In this document: positions 24,647 to 32,963 of the stretch, piece by piece
Numbering within the stretch: the stretch's first letter is position 1
Layout of the letters: every line of letters begins with the position of its first letter
IMG/VR virus record: IMGVR_UViG_3300006071_000043
Coordinates: 1 to 34,941 of that record
Source of the DNA: a virus
DNA: 34,941 nucleotides
Strand: one strand, 5' to 3'
Made by a program: the position numbers and the translations under genes
Notes under the pieces: generated by a model
What the model was told of the DNA's origin: nothing
What the model saw: the letters and a program-made list of their open reading frames with translations, nothing else
The model's database searches: none

Positions 24647-25107
24647 ACGGTAAGTTACATAAAGTTTTGCGACGTTCAAGAGCGGAAGATCTCTTGATTG
24701 CATGGGACTATGAACTCGGTAAGCGTGTTGCTTATAGTTTGGCTGATGTCAATAAAAATAAACAGTACGCTTACCCCATCTCAGAAGTTGTAAAAATTTT
24801 GGGTAAGCATGAAGATACAATTAAATGGCATATGTATAAGGGAGATATAAAATTTCCTCAGCAGTGCTATTCTCTTAATGGTAACAAGACTCCAGGAAAA
24901 TATTTTTGGAGTGAAGATGATATTAGATCAATGCACGATTTCTTTAAAACAGTTCATCGTGGCAGACCGAGAAAAGATGGCGGGATTACGCCAGGAGATA
25001 TGCCTAGTAGAGCAGAGGTAGAAGCTATGATGAAACAAGAAAATATTTTATATGTAAAGAATAACGATGGGGAGTTTGTCCCAGTTTGGAAAGCACCAGA
25101 ATGGTAA
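24592..25107 (+). CDS. HTH DNA-binding protein with AT-hook-like tail
   Basis: 171 aa. ATG 24592 has a weak GGTTTGG site and overlaps the previous gene by 55 bases. Residues about 1-55 are a basic region with strands (RYFYLNGKLHKVLRRSRAEDLL). Residues about 60-115 fit a MerR/excisionase-type winged helix (PISEVVKILGKHEDTIKWHMYKG then KYFWSEDDIRSMHDFF). About residue 124 the run RGRPRKDGG is an AT-hook core, a minor-groove binding element. The C-terminal part is acidic. Likely a DNA-binding regulator or architectural protein acting ahead of replication genes. The helix-turn-helix call is from pattern only. Confidence 0.72.
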   Translation: MGSKTRRDSATRLRYFYLNGKLHKVLRRSRAEDLLIAWDYELGKRVAYSLADVNKNKQYAYPISEVVKILGKHEDTIKWHMYKGDIKFPQQCYSLNGNKTPGKYFWSEDDIRSMHDFFKTVHRGRPRKDGGITPGDMPSRAEVEAMMKQENILYVKNNDGEFVPVWKAPEW

Positions 25108-25334
25108 ATAAGTCTGATAAAGATGCCAAGCATGTCTTGCATCAAGCACTTCGTGTGTTGGAATTCACAATGGAATTAGCACAATCTAAGGGTGACATTG
25201 ATGCTATGATAGGTATATCAGATCGTTTGATGATGTTGTATCAACATTTATCAGAAGGTAATGCTAAAAAGTTTAAGCCAGGATTTGCTTTTGCAGCAGA
25301 CAAAGAAGAAAGAGTAGAAGATGAATCAGACTAA
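25101..25334 (+). CDS. Small helical protein of unknown function
   Basis: 77 aa from ATG 25101, which overlaps the previous stop (25105-25107) and has GGAAAG upstream; TTG 25086 is an alternative start. The protein is helical: HVLHQALRVLEFTMELAQSKGD, then IGISDRLMMLYQHLSEG, with an acidic C-terminal end. Tail positions such as GFAFAADKEE are seen in other actinophage proteins near replication genes, with no assigned function. Shares a translational chain with the following genes. Confidence 0.6.
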   Translation: MVNKSDKDAKHVLHQALRVLEFTMELAQSKGDIDAMIGISDRLMMLYQHLSEGNAKKFKPGFAFAADKEERVEDESD

Positions 25335-25536
25335 TGTTAAGGTTGAACTTCAATTCACCCGCAACTTGGGTAACTATGAAAGTCTAAAGATTTCTATTGG
25401 TGTGGAAGATTTTAAGCGGGACCATGAGACAGTTGACGAAGCCACAAATAGAGTGTATACTTTCGTTGAAGGTAAAGTCATGGAGAAGGTCCATGAAATT
25501 GAAGATGAATTAAAATCTAACAAAGGTAAGAAATGA
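25321..25536 (+). CDS. Small conserved-type protein of unknown function
   Basis: 71 aa, ATG within the previous gene's last codons and 14-base overlap. Strand-rich start (VKVELQFTRNLGNYESLKISIGVED) followed by a helix of charged residues (TVDEATNRVYTFVEGKVMEKVHEIEDELK). The pattern 'NYESLKI.IGVED..R' with a following long helix occurs in small actinophage proteins placed before replicative helicases. No motif for activity. It ends in an ATGA overlap with the next gene. Confidence 0.62.
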   Translation: MNQTNVKVELQFTRNLGNYESLKISIGVEDFKRDHETVDEATNRVYTFVEGKVMEKVHEIEDELKSNKGKK

Positions 25537-25862
25537 CAAAAGATGAAGCAAAACTGGCTTACGGTTTAGTTTCGCTATATTGTGTTCTATACAAAGAGAC
25601 TTACAAAAAGCCTGTTGTTGTGAACAAGTATAGAGAAAAGTGGGCTATGCAGGATGTGATTGAGAGTGTAGGGTATGACAGGGCTAAGCAGCTTCTTGAA
25701 TATTATTTCACCACAAAGAGTAATCACAGCATATCTTGGTTCTTTTATAACTTTGAGAAGTTAGATTTGGCACTACAGCAAAAAGAAGAAGATAAGACCC
25801 GTCGGGAATTAATCAGAGCTAAGACAAAATCTATGGTTGAAGAAAGGAACAATGAACACTGA
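25533..25862 (+). CDS. Unknown protein before DnaB-like helicase
   Basis: 109 aa, ATGA overlap with the gene before. All-helical, rich in aromatic and charged residues (AKLAYGLVSLYCVLYKETYKKP, VIESVGYDRAKQLLEYYFTTK, ISWFFYNFEKLDLALQQKEED). Small helical proteins immediately upstream of a phage helicase sometimes act as loaders or adaptors; whether this one does cannot be told. Its end overlaps the helicase start by 11 bases, so the two are probably made together. Confidence 0.6.
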   Translation: MTKDEAKLAYGLVSLYCVLYKETYKKPVVVNKYREKWAMQDVIESVGYDRAKQLLEYYFTTKSNHSISWFFYNFEKLDLALQQKEEDKTRRELIRAKTKSMVEERNNEH

Positions 25863-27078
25863 ATCAGCAGTCATATCATCAGTATGTGCCAATAAGGATA
25901 TCTCTACAGTACTTGCTGAAAATATTGATGAAGTGTTTACTTCACACAGAGATGTCTGGGAAGGTTTAAAGTCTTATTATTTAAAGTTTAAGTCTGTTCC
26001 TGATATTTCTGTTCTTACTGAAAGATTCAAAGATTTTGAACCCGCCAAAGTCAAGGGCGAGACAGCTTATTATCTTGACCAATTAAAGAATGAATATCTT
26101 GCCAGCCGAGTTCGCAATCTTTTGCTAACCTCTGGTGCAAGTTTAAAGACAGAGGCATCTGCTAGAGTAATCGCAGAGATGCAATCCGAGTTAACTAATC
26201 TTGGTAGACTAACAGCCAATGTTAGAGACGTAGATTTAACTGATTACAAGTCAGCAGAAAAACATTTTGAAGCAGTTCGTACACGCTCTGATGCTATGGG
26301 CGGTAGCCCAGGTATCATGACTGGATTTAAAGCAATTGATTATGCTTATCCTACAGGAATGGCTCCAGGACACCTTATCGTCATGATTGGTTGGCCAGGT
26401 AAGGGTAAGACGTGGTTCTCCTCTTATTTAGCTTGCAAGGCTTGGGAACAGGGCTTTAAGCCAATGATCATATCCCTTGAAATGACTCCAGAGAATATGC
26501 GTGACCGTATCTACACAATGTTGGGTTCAGGACTTTTTAAGTCTTCAGATTTTGCCCGAGGCAGTGTTGATATGGAAGCTTTTGATGATTGGGGCTCTAA
26601 AAAGTTTTTGGACAAGAACGGTTTTATTCTTGTATCAAATGAAGGGGCGGGACAAGTAACTCCCACCACAGTACAAGCAAAGATTGACCAACATAAACCA
26701 GATTTAGTCATCTTGGATTATCACCAATTGTTTGCTGATTCAAATAATTCTAAAGCACCTACAGAGAGAAACATGAATATCTCTCGTGAATTTAAGATGC
26801 TTGCCATGAGAAATAATATTCCAGTCATTGATATTACTGCTGCAACTGCAGAAGAAACTTCTGACCACGATTCCCCGCCAATGCTTAACCAGGTAGCTTG
26901 GTCTAAGGCGATTGAATATGATGCTGATATGGCTATCGCTATTCATAAGAATCCTGATAGCAATATTATGGAAATTGTAAGTCGTAAGAATCGTCACGGA
27001 ACTGAATTTGGCATGTACCTAGACTGGGATTTGAACAGGGGTATTGTCAAAGAAGTTTACGACATTCCTATATCTTAG
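25852..27078 (+). CDS. DnaB-like replicative helicase
   Basis: 408 aa from ATG 25852 (GAAAGGA upstream; a TTG 15 bases before is less likely). N-terminal helical domain to about 140 (VISSVCANKDISTVLAEN, then helices), then a RecA-type ATPase: GWPGKGKT Walker A at about 180-187, ISLEMTPENMRDR (switch region, about 205-220), VILDYHQLF Walker B at about 285-293, and a NVSREFK/ITAATAEETSD region at about 310-335 corresponding to the H4 or sensor area. It unwinds DNA ahead of the replicase. It overlaps the preceding small gene. The motif order and the spacing to the primase fit SF4/DnaB family phage helicases. Confidence 0.9.
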   Translation: MNTESAVISSVCANKDISTVLAENIDEVFTSHRDVWEGLKSYYLKFKSVPDISVLTERFKDFEPAKVKGETAYYLDQLKNEYLASRVRNLLLTSGASLKTEASARVIAEMQSELTNLGRLTANVRDVDLTDYKSAEKHFEAVRTRSDAMGGSPGIMTGFKAIDYAYPTGMAPGHLIVMIGWPGKGKTWFSSYLACKAWEQGFKPMIISLEMTPENMRDRIYTMLGSGLFKSSDFARGSVDMEAFDDWGSKKFLDKNGFILVSNEGAGQVTPTTVQAKIDQHKPDLVILDYHQLFADSNNSKAPTERNMNISREFKMLAMRNNIPVIDITAATAEETSDHDSPPMLNQVAWSKAIEYDADMAIAIHKNPDSNIMEIVSRKNRHGTEFGMYLDWDLNRGIVKEVYDIPIS

Positions 27079-27100
27079 TTTATGTAATCATCGTCTAACT

Positions 27101-27109
27101 TGGTATAAT
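27101..27109 (+). promoter_or_regulatory. Extended -10 promoter TGGTATAAT
   Basis: Perfect TATAAT (27104-27109) with TG upstream in the 52-base gap after the helicase. Transcription start near 27116, then AGGAAAG overlaps that site and ATG 27131 follows. Confidence 0.72.
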
Positions 27110-27130
27110 TATCAGGAAAGATTGGTGATC

Positions 27131-27412
27131 ATGTACCCACGCAAAATACATGACTTTTGGATGAACGGAACCATCAAAGATGATTCCAAATTCCAAAGCT
27201 CAAGGGAGAACTATGAAAGACTTTTGGTCCAGCAGATGCGAGACAAAGGTTATGTTCCTGTCCTTGACATGCAGCCTCAGTTTAATGTAAAATATAACGA
27301 AGGCAAAGATCACTACACTTTCAACCTTGTAATGTATGGCATATACATTGGTAAAGCCAAAGCGTTACAATACGAAGGGTTCTCTGGTCAGAGTTTAATA
27401 CCTAAAGGATAA
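27131..27412 (+). CDS. Small unknown protein between helicase and primase
   Basis: 93 aa. ATG 27131 is preferred over an upstream in-frame start because the promoter at 27101 and an AGGAAAG/GGTGAT site sit directly before it. Reads MYPRKIHDFWMNGTIKDDS, a helical LLVQQMRDKGYVP and a beta end (FNLVMYGIYIGKAKALQYE). No family recognised. Position in the replication block and the dedicated promoter suggest an early function. The primase follows 3 bases after the stop. Confidence 0.6.
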   Translation: MYPRKIHDFWMNGTIKDDSKFQSSRENYERLLVQQMRDKGYVPVLDMQPQFNVKYNEGKDHYTFNLVMYGIYIGKAKALQYEGFSGQSLIPKG

Positions 27413-27415
27413 CAA

Positions 27416-28375
27416 ATGTCAGATGCATATACTAAAGCGGACCTCCGCTCTATTTTGCAATCTTGTGGCATTCAAATTATTTCGCAATCAGGGCAAGACT
27501 TTCTTTGCCTATGCCCATTTCACCATAACACAGATTCTCCAGCTTTTGCAGTAAGTTATTCAAAAGGCTTGTATGTTTGCTATAACCAAAGCTGTAATTC
27601 GGCGGGGACTGTATTAGATCTAGTCATGAAGCTTACTAATAGAAATAATTATGAAGCTATGAGATATATATCTACAAATAAACTTTCAGATGCAGAAATA
27701 CTTGAGGAAGAGCTTAAAGAGCTTTTAGACGAAAAACCAGAGTTTGAAGAATTCCCGCAATCTACCCTAGACAAATTGTTTAATGATTTGTGCAATTCAA
27801 CTGTAGCTCAACAGTATTTTAAGTCTAGAAACATAACATTTGAAGCAATGGATTATTTTAAATTGGGTTATTCAGAAAATCAACGCATGGTTACAGTTCC
27901 TCTTCATAGCCCCGACGGTGTCCCTGTGGGCATTATTGGGCGTTCTATTGAAGGAAAATCATTTAAGAATAGCAATAACCTACCAAGAAACAAGACTATG
28001 TTTAATCTACATAGAGCAAAGCGTGAAGGTGGAACTATTATAGTAGTTGAATCTAGCTTTGATGTTATCCGCTTGTGGCAAGCAGGTTTTCCAAATGCCG
28101 TAGCAACACTAGGCGGTAGCATATCAGACATTAACATTAATCATTTAAACAGATATGCTTCAACCGTTATATTGATGACAGATAATGACGGGGCGGGTAG
28201 AATGTTAGGCAAGACTATCGCTGGTAAATTAAAGAATAAAAATGTATTATGGGCTAAATATGACCATGATGTAATCTATCCTCGTCTTGCAAAAGATGTG
28301 GGAGATATGACAGATGAAGAAATAAAGCAGTGTATAAAGAATGCTATACCGCATTTTGAATATGCAAATATGTAG
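27416..28375 (+). CDS. DnaG-type primase
   Basis: 319 aa, AAAGGATAACAA site. CHC2-type zinc domain at about 30-70: CLCPFHHNTDSPAF, CYNQSCNSAGTVLDL (Cys/His set spaced as in DnaG). Linker to about 130, then a helical core and a TOPRIM domain: IIVVESSFDVIRLWQAGF (about 207-224, conserved Glu), ATLGGS, and LMTDNDGAGRMLG (about 251-263, DxD). It lacks the DnaB-binding C-terminal domain of cellular DnaG, which is normal for phage primases. It would make RNA primers for the DnaE-type replicase encoded downstream. Confidence 0.88.
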   Translation: MSDAYTKADLRSILQSCGIQIISQSGQDFLCLCPFHHNTDSPAFAVSYSKGLYVCYNQSCNSAGTVLDLVMKLTNRNNYEAMRYISTNKLSDAEILEEELKELLDEKPEFEEFPQSTLDKLFNDLCNSTVAQQYFKSRNITFEAMDYFKLGYSENQRMVTVPLHSPDGVPVGIIGRSIEGKSFKNSNNLPRNKTMFNLHRAKREGGTIIVVESSFDVIRLWQAGFPNAVATLGGSISDININHLNRYASTVILMTDNDGAGRMLGKTIAGKLKNKNVLWAKYDHDVIYPRLAKDVGDMTDEEIKQCIKNAIPHFEYANM

Positions 28376-28404
28376 TAGACAAAGCTAGTTTGGCATGCTA
28401 TAAT
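28376..28404 (+). promoter_or_regulatory. Promoter TAGACA-17-TATAAT with TG extension
   Basis: TAGACA at 28376-28381 and TATAAT at 28399-28404, 17-base spacer, TG at 28396. The initiation region is about 28411, with a 40-base leader that contains a small GGAC/GTCC hairpin before the strong AAGGAG site of the next gene. One of the best promoters here. Confidence 0.75.
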
Positions 28405-28450
28405 AAAGACACAGGACAATATAGAGTCCGTTATCTAAGGAGAAATATAT

Positions 28451-29131
28451 ATGGGAATCGTAAGAGGCTTAAACGCACTAAATCAACAAATGGAAAAGTC
28501 AGAGTATTCTGGTGAAGGTCAAAAGGGTACTTGGCTAAAGATTAATGACGGACAATCAGTGAAGATTCGTTTCATGCAAGAGATTGATCCAAACTCAGAA
28601 AATTATAACGAAAAAGCAGGAACTGCTTTTATTGCCGTAGAGCATACAAATCCAGACCACTATCAACGCAAGGCATTGTGTTCTATTGAGGACCAGGGTC
28701 GTTGCTTCGGTTGCGAAATGCACCGTCGTGACCCAAAGGCCAAGTGGGGTGGCAAGAAGCGTTTCTACGCAAACGTAATTGTAGATGATGGCGTTAAAGA
28801 GCCATATGTTGCAATTCTTTCACAGGGTCTTGGTCCAAAGGCTATTACTGAATCAGTAATTGCTTGGGCGGGAGAGACAGGCAGTATCACAAATACTAAT
28901 TGGAAGGTAAAGCGTACAGGTAGCGGAGCAACAGATACAAGTTATTCTGCAATTCCACTTCCTACTGCTGATATTGCACCAATTGATTTTGATAAGTATG
29001 AATTGCTTGACCTAGAAAAGACAGCAGTTCGTGATGTTCCTTATGCAGAGCAAGAAGCATTCTACTTCGGAACAACAACAGATTCTTCAAGCGAGAAGGA
29101 ATCAGCCACCTCATCAGCCGTTGAGTGGTAA
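28451..29131 (+). CDS. Single-stranded DNA-binding protein (gp32-like)
   Basis: 226 aa with a strong AAGGAG site. Middle segments (KIRFMQEIDPN, TAFIAVEHTNPDH, FYANVIVDDG, PYVAILSQGLG) give an OB-type pattern, and a zinc motif like that of T4-group gp32 is present: CSIEDQGRCFGCEMHRR at about 76-92. The C-terminus is Ser/Glu-rich (SSSEKESATSSAVEW), matching the acidic tail by which SSBs contact partner proteins. Arg is mainly CGT/CGC, so it should be abundant. It has its own promoter just before the polymerase gene. The exact family (gp32 or a related phage SSB) is uncertain. Confidence 0.68.
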   Translation: MGIVRGLNALNQQMEKSEYSGEGQKGTWLKINDGQSVKIRFMQEIDPNSENYNEKAGTAFIAVEHTNPDHYQRKALCSIEDQGRCFGCEMHRRDPKAKWGGKKRFYANVIVDDGVKEPYVAILSQGLGPKAITESVIAWAGETGSITNTNWKVKRTGSGATDTSYSAIPLPTADIAPIDFDKYELLDLEKTAVRDVPYAEQEAFYFGTTTDSSSEKESATSSAVEW

Positions 29132-29156
29132 TTTTTAACTAATAGAAAAGATAAAA

Positions 29157-32100
29157 ATGTCTGACTTTGTACATCTTCATGTTCATAGCCATTACTCCCT
29201 TATGGACGGACTTAATACTCCGTATGAACTGCTTGAGGCTGCAAAAAACCAAGGTCAGACATCTTTAGCTATCACCGATCACGGAACTTTGTCATCTCAT
29301 AGAGATATGCAAATCGCCGCTAAAGAATTAGGCATGAAGCCTATACTCGGTCTAGAAGCTTATATCTCAGCTACAGACCGTTTTGATAAAAGAGCAGTGG
29401 CAAAACGAGATGACAATACTTCCTTGTATAACCACATTATTCTGCTTGCAAAGAATGATGACGGTTTAAAGAACCTGCAGAAGCTGTCACAGATTGCTTG
29501 GACAGAAGGATACTATCACAAACCCCGCATTGACATAGAGGCACTTTGGGAATTTGGTGACGGTATAATTGTAGTGTCTGGCTGTATGAATGGGCTTATC
29601 TCTAAAGCAATTGAGCGTGGAGATAATGATAAAGCAAGAGAGTATGTCAAAATGTTTAAAGAACGATTTGACAAAGACTTTTACATTGAAGTTCAAGCAC
29701 ACAACCCAGAAAGTTTAAATACAGCTCTGCTTGCATTAGCAGACGAATTTGGGGTGAAGCCAGTTGCTACGGGAGATTGTCATTTTGCAAAGAAAGAGGA
29801 GAGGGATTTGGAAGAGTTACTCCTCATCCTCTCAACAAAACCAACGCAAAACAAAGATGCAGACTACACAAGTGGTCGTCAGCATAGTAATGTCATTGAT
29901 CGCTTTGATCATTTATATCCCGACCGCCCTATTAGTTTCGCTGACATTAACGTTTATATTCAATCCTATGATGAGATTGTATTGGACTTTGAAAAGGCGG
30001 GGGTCACAAGAAAAGATATCTACGAATCATCAGTAGAGATATCAAATAAGGTACAAGAGTATGATTTTCATGAAAACCTTGACCTGTTACCAGTGCCAAA
30101 AAAGAATGCATTAAAAACACTGAAAGAAATGTGTGAAAAGTCTCTAGTAGAAATGGGATTAGACAATGAGACATATAAAGAAAGACTCCAAGAAGAGCTT
30201 CAAGTCATTGCTGATAAAAACTTTTCTAGTTACTTCCTTGTTGTTAGCGATATGGTGGGTTGGGCAAAAGAAAACAAAATCTTGGTTGGCCCAGGCAGAG
30301 GATCCGCTGCTGGAAGTTTAGTTTGTTATCTTTTGGGTATTACAGATGTAGACCCAATCAAATTTGACCTTTTGTTCTTTAGATTTATTAACCCTGAGCG
30401 TAATGACTTCCCTGATATTGATACAGACTTTATGGATAGTCGTCGTGGCGAGGTAAAAGATTACCTAAAGAAAAAGTTTAAGCATGTTGCTTCTATTTCT
30501 ACTTATACAAAGTTTAAGGATAAAGGTGTTGTCCGAGATGTTGCAAGAGCATTTTTAATTCCGCTAGGTGAAGTAAACAAGGCTTTGAAGTCTGTTGAAA
30601 CTTTTGAAGAGTTTGAGACCAGTTCATCAACACAAGAGTTTAGAGATAAATATCCAGAGGTAGTAAAGTTTGCATCTCAACTTCGTGGTCGTATTCGTTC
30701 AAACGGTATGCATGCCGCTGGAGTTGTGGTTGCTAAAGATGATATTAGCAAATATGTTCCAATTGAAACTCGAAAAGACCCAGACAACATGGTTTCAGGA
30801 CGTATTCCCGTTGTTGCTTACGACATGGAGCAAACAGCTAATCTAGGTTTGATTAAGCTAGATGTGCTGGGTCTTAAAACTTTATCAGTAATTAATGATA
30901 CTTTAACTGCTATTGAGCATATGAAAAAGAAAACTATTGATCTTAAAAGCATAAAGCTTGATGATGCTAAGGTTTATGAAATGCTTTCCAATGGATTCAC
31001 CAAGGGCGTGTTCCAAGCTGAAGCAACCCCTTATACAAATCTTCTTATGAAAATGGGTGTAAGCACTTTTGAGGACCTTGCAGCATCTAACGCACTTGTA
31101 CGACCAGGTGCTATGAATACGGTCGGAGGAGCCTATATTCGCCGTAAGAAGGGTGAAGAAATGGTTACCTATGCTCACCCAATCATGCATGACTTTACAG
31201 AACGAACTTACGGTGTTATTATATATCAAGAGCAGGTTATGCAGGCTTGTGTGCACCTTGGTGGAATGTCTTGGGCGGATGCTGATAAAGTTCGCAAGAT
31301 TATCGGTAAGAAAAAGGATGCGAGTGAATTTGATGCTTACAAAGACCAGTTTATTCAAGGTGCGAGTAAGCATATTACGAGCGAGGATGCAGACAAACTA
31401 TGGCATGACTTTGAAGCTCATGCGGGTTATTCCTTTAACCGTTCTCACGCTATTGCTTACTCTATGTTGTCTTATTACACTGCTTGGCTTAAATATTATT
31501 ACCCTCTTGAGTTTATGCTTGCCATTCTCAAGAATGAAAAAGACACGGATGCCAGGACGGATTATTTACTTGAGGCTAAGCGGTTGGGCATTAAAGTATT
31601 ACTCCCGCATATCAACGAGTCTGAGTTAGGTTTTAGTATTCAAGGTAATTCAATCAGATTTGGTTTATCAAATATTAAATATATTTCTGACAACATTGGT
31701 AGCAAAATTGTTGCTTTACGTCCATTTAGTTCTTATAAAGATTTTACTGGAAAGGCGGGCGTTAAAGGTAGCGGTATTAACTCAAGAGCTATAGATTCAA
31801 TTAACATGATTGGTGCCGCAGCATTTTCAGATAACAAGCGTAAGGGAAATGAAAATGAAAATCTTTATGAGTATCTGGGTATTCCAAAGTTTGACACAGG
31901 CAAGCTAAGTCCTACAATCAAGGCACAGGTTAACCCATTAGAAGAATTTCTTGAGGAAGGTTGCTTTGTACTGCTGGCTATGGTTAAGTCTATCAAGAAA
32001 GGTCCTACTTGGGCTCGTGTTGAGCTTGTTGACGATACAGGTTCGGTGGGAATTTTCCATGAGGTCAATACTCAGATTGAGCCAGGAATGATGTATTTCT

Positions 32101-32432
32101 TCTTGGTGGGAGATAACCGTATCCACAAATATGTCACAATTCAGGATGTAGTTGACAGAATAGACGATCCTTTTGTACAATGGTTATATAGGGACAAATT
32201 GAAGATTGATAACGGAAAAAGACTTGTCTTAGATTTCACACATTATAAGACAAAAGCAAATAAGATGATGGCTCACATTATTCTATCTGATGCAGATAAG
32301 AATTTAGAGCGTGTGATAGCTTTCCCAAAGTTATATACAAAAGCTTTGGGTAAAATGCAGGCGGGTAGCATTTGTGACCCCGCCATTGCAAAGATGGACG
32401 ACGGTACATTATTTATCAAGGAGGTGATTTAA
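29157..32432 (+). CDS. DNA polymerase III alpha subunit (DnaE-like replicase)
   Basis: 1091 aa. PHP domain at 1-260: HLHVHSHYSLMDG, ITDHGT, LGLEAYI and a later GDCHF, so the metal ligands look complete, unlike E. coli DnaE where they are partly lost. Polymerase palm: GPGRGSAAGS (about 377), PDIDTDF with Asp 420 and 422 and KLDVLGLKTL with Asp 569, the three catalytic carboxylates. Fingers follow with HAAGVVVA and the GVIIYQEQVMQ region. OB-fold near 935-1000 (VKSIKKGPTWARVELVDDTGSVG). No separate proofreading exonuclease or beta clamp is seen in the window. Starts after AGAAAAGAT, 25 bases from the SSB. Uses host clamp or lacks one, not decidable. Confidence 0.95.
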   Translation: MSDFVHLHVHSHYSLMDGLNTPYELLEAAKNQGQTSLAITDHGTLSSHRDMQIAAKELGMKPILGLEAYISATDRFDKRAVAKRDDNTSLYNHIILLAKNDDGLKNLQKLSQIAWTEGYYHKPRIDIEALWEFGDGIIVVSGCMNGLISKAIERGDNDKAREYVKMFKERFDKDFYIEVQAHNPESLNTALLALADEFGVKPVATGDCHFAKKEERDLEELLLILSTKPTQNKDADYTSGRQHSNVIDRFDHLYPDRPISFADINVYIQSYDEIVLDFEKAGVTRKDIYESSVEISNKVQEYDFHENLDLLPVPKKNALKTLKEMCEKSLVEMGLDNETYKERLQEELQVIADKNFSSYFLVVSDMVGWAKENKILVGPGRGSAAGSLVCYLLGITDVDPIKFDLLFFRFINPERNDFPDIDTDFMDSRRGEVKDYLKKKFKHVASISTYTKFKDKGVVRDVARAFLIPLGEVNKALKSVETFEEFETSSSTQEFRDKYPEVVKFASQLRGRIRSNGMHAAGVVVAKDDISKYVPIETRKDPDNMVSGRIPVVAYDMEQTANLGLIKLDVLGLKTLSVINDTLTAIEHMKKKTIDLKSIKLDDAKVYEMLSNGFTKGVFQAEATPYTNLLMKMGVSTFEDLAASNALVRPGAMNTVGGAYIRRKKGEEMVTYAHPIMHDFTERTYGVIIYQEQVMQACVHLGGMSWADADKVRKIIGKKKDASEFDAYKDQFIQGASKHITSEDADKLWHDFEAHAGYSFNRSHAIAYSMLSYYTAWLKYYYPLEFMLAILKNEKDTDARTDYLLEAKRLGIKVLLPHINESELGFSIQGNSIRFGLSNIKYISDNIGSKIVALRPFSSYKDFTGKAGVKGSGINSRAIDSINMIGAAAFSDNKRKGNENENLYEYLGIPKFDTGKLSPTIKAQVNPLEEFLEEGCFVLLAMVKSIKKGPTWARVELVDDTGSVGIFHEVNTQIEPGMMYFFLVGDNRIHKYVTIQDVVDRIDDPFVQWLYRDKLKIDNGKRLVLDFTHYKTKANKMMAHIILSDADKNLERVIAFPKLYTKALGKMQAGSICDPAIAKMDDGTLFIKEVI

Positions 32433-32689
32433 TGACTGAAGAGACAACAGATGTGACTGCAACAGATGCTCCACAAAATAATAATATCAATATTAGTATT
32501 GAGCAGATTTGTGCATCAATTATTGCTACTCTAGATGCAGTAACAGTTCCAATTGAAACTTTACTACAAAGCTATGAAGGCAAGAGCATTGCAGTAAATC
32601 AAGACCCAGAGACAAAGGCTATAACATTTACATTAGCTGATGCCCCTGCACCAGTAGTAACAGAGGATACAGAACAAGAATCTGAATAA
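32432..32689 (+). CDS. Small acidic protein
   Basis: 85 aa, strongly acidic with Thr/Glu-rich ends (TEETTDVTATDAP, TEDTEQESE) and a helical middle (IEQICASIIATLDAVTVPIETLLQ). TAATG-coupled to the polymerase gene; its ribosome site AAGGAGGTGAT, inside the last codons of the polymerase gene, is a full match to the anti-Shine-Dalgarno sequence. Perhaps a small regulatory or DNA-mimic protein, but that is speculative. Not a family I know. Confidence 0.65.
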   Translation: MTEETTDVTATDAPQNNNINISIEQICASIIATLDAVTVPIETLLQSYEGKSIAVNQDPETKAITFTLADAPAPVVTEDTEQESE

Positions 32690-32691
32690 TA

Positions 32692-32700
32692 CGGTATAAT
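32692..32700 (+). promoter_or_regulatory. -10 promoter CGGTATAAT
   Basis: Perfect TATAAT (32695-32700) with CG instead of TG. ATG 32709 follows after 8 bases, so the transcript would start at or just before the start codon. Confidence 0.6.
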
Positions 32701-32708
32701 ATAAGTAT

Positions 32709-32963
32709 ATGGCTCAGTCCTACATACTTAAAGGTACGGAGAACGAATATCTTTTGGTCATTAGAGCAGAAGATGAAAAGGCAATCTATAACATAATAGA
32801 TTTATTAGTGACCAGCCGTAACGAACAGATTAAAGAGTTAGCAATAGAGTTAGAGAAGAGCTTACATGATAACGGAAGAGATTCTAGCAAAGCTAGACCC
32901 AAAAACAAGAGCAAGAGTACAGTTAGCAACAAAAGTAGAAGTAGAAAAGCAAAAGACACCTAG
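32709..32963 (+). CDS. Unknown protein, leaderless, overlapping recA
   Basis: 84 aa, no ribosome site; ATG sits at the predicted transcription start. Residues 1-54 form a plausible small domain (MAQSYILKGTENEYLLVIRAED, then helix KAIYNIIDLLVTSRNEQIKELAIELEK). The remaining 30 residues are Lys/Ser/Arg-rich and lie entirely in the 98-base overlap with recA. The basic tail may be a by-product of overlapping frames or a nucleic-acid-binding extension. Family unknown. Confidence 0.55.
   Translation: MAQSYILKGTENEYLLVIRAEDEKAIYNIIDLLVTSRNEQIKELAIELEKSLHDNGRDSSKARPKNKSKSTVSNKSRSRKAKDT

Noticed and set aside
29764-30036. Open + frames inside the polymerase gene (also 31153-31629)
   Set aside because: Overlap the well-conserved DnaE sequence; composition is typical of an out-of-frame reading.
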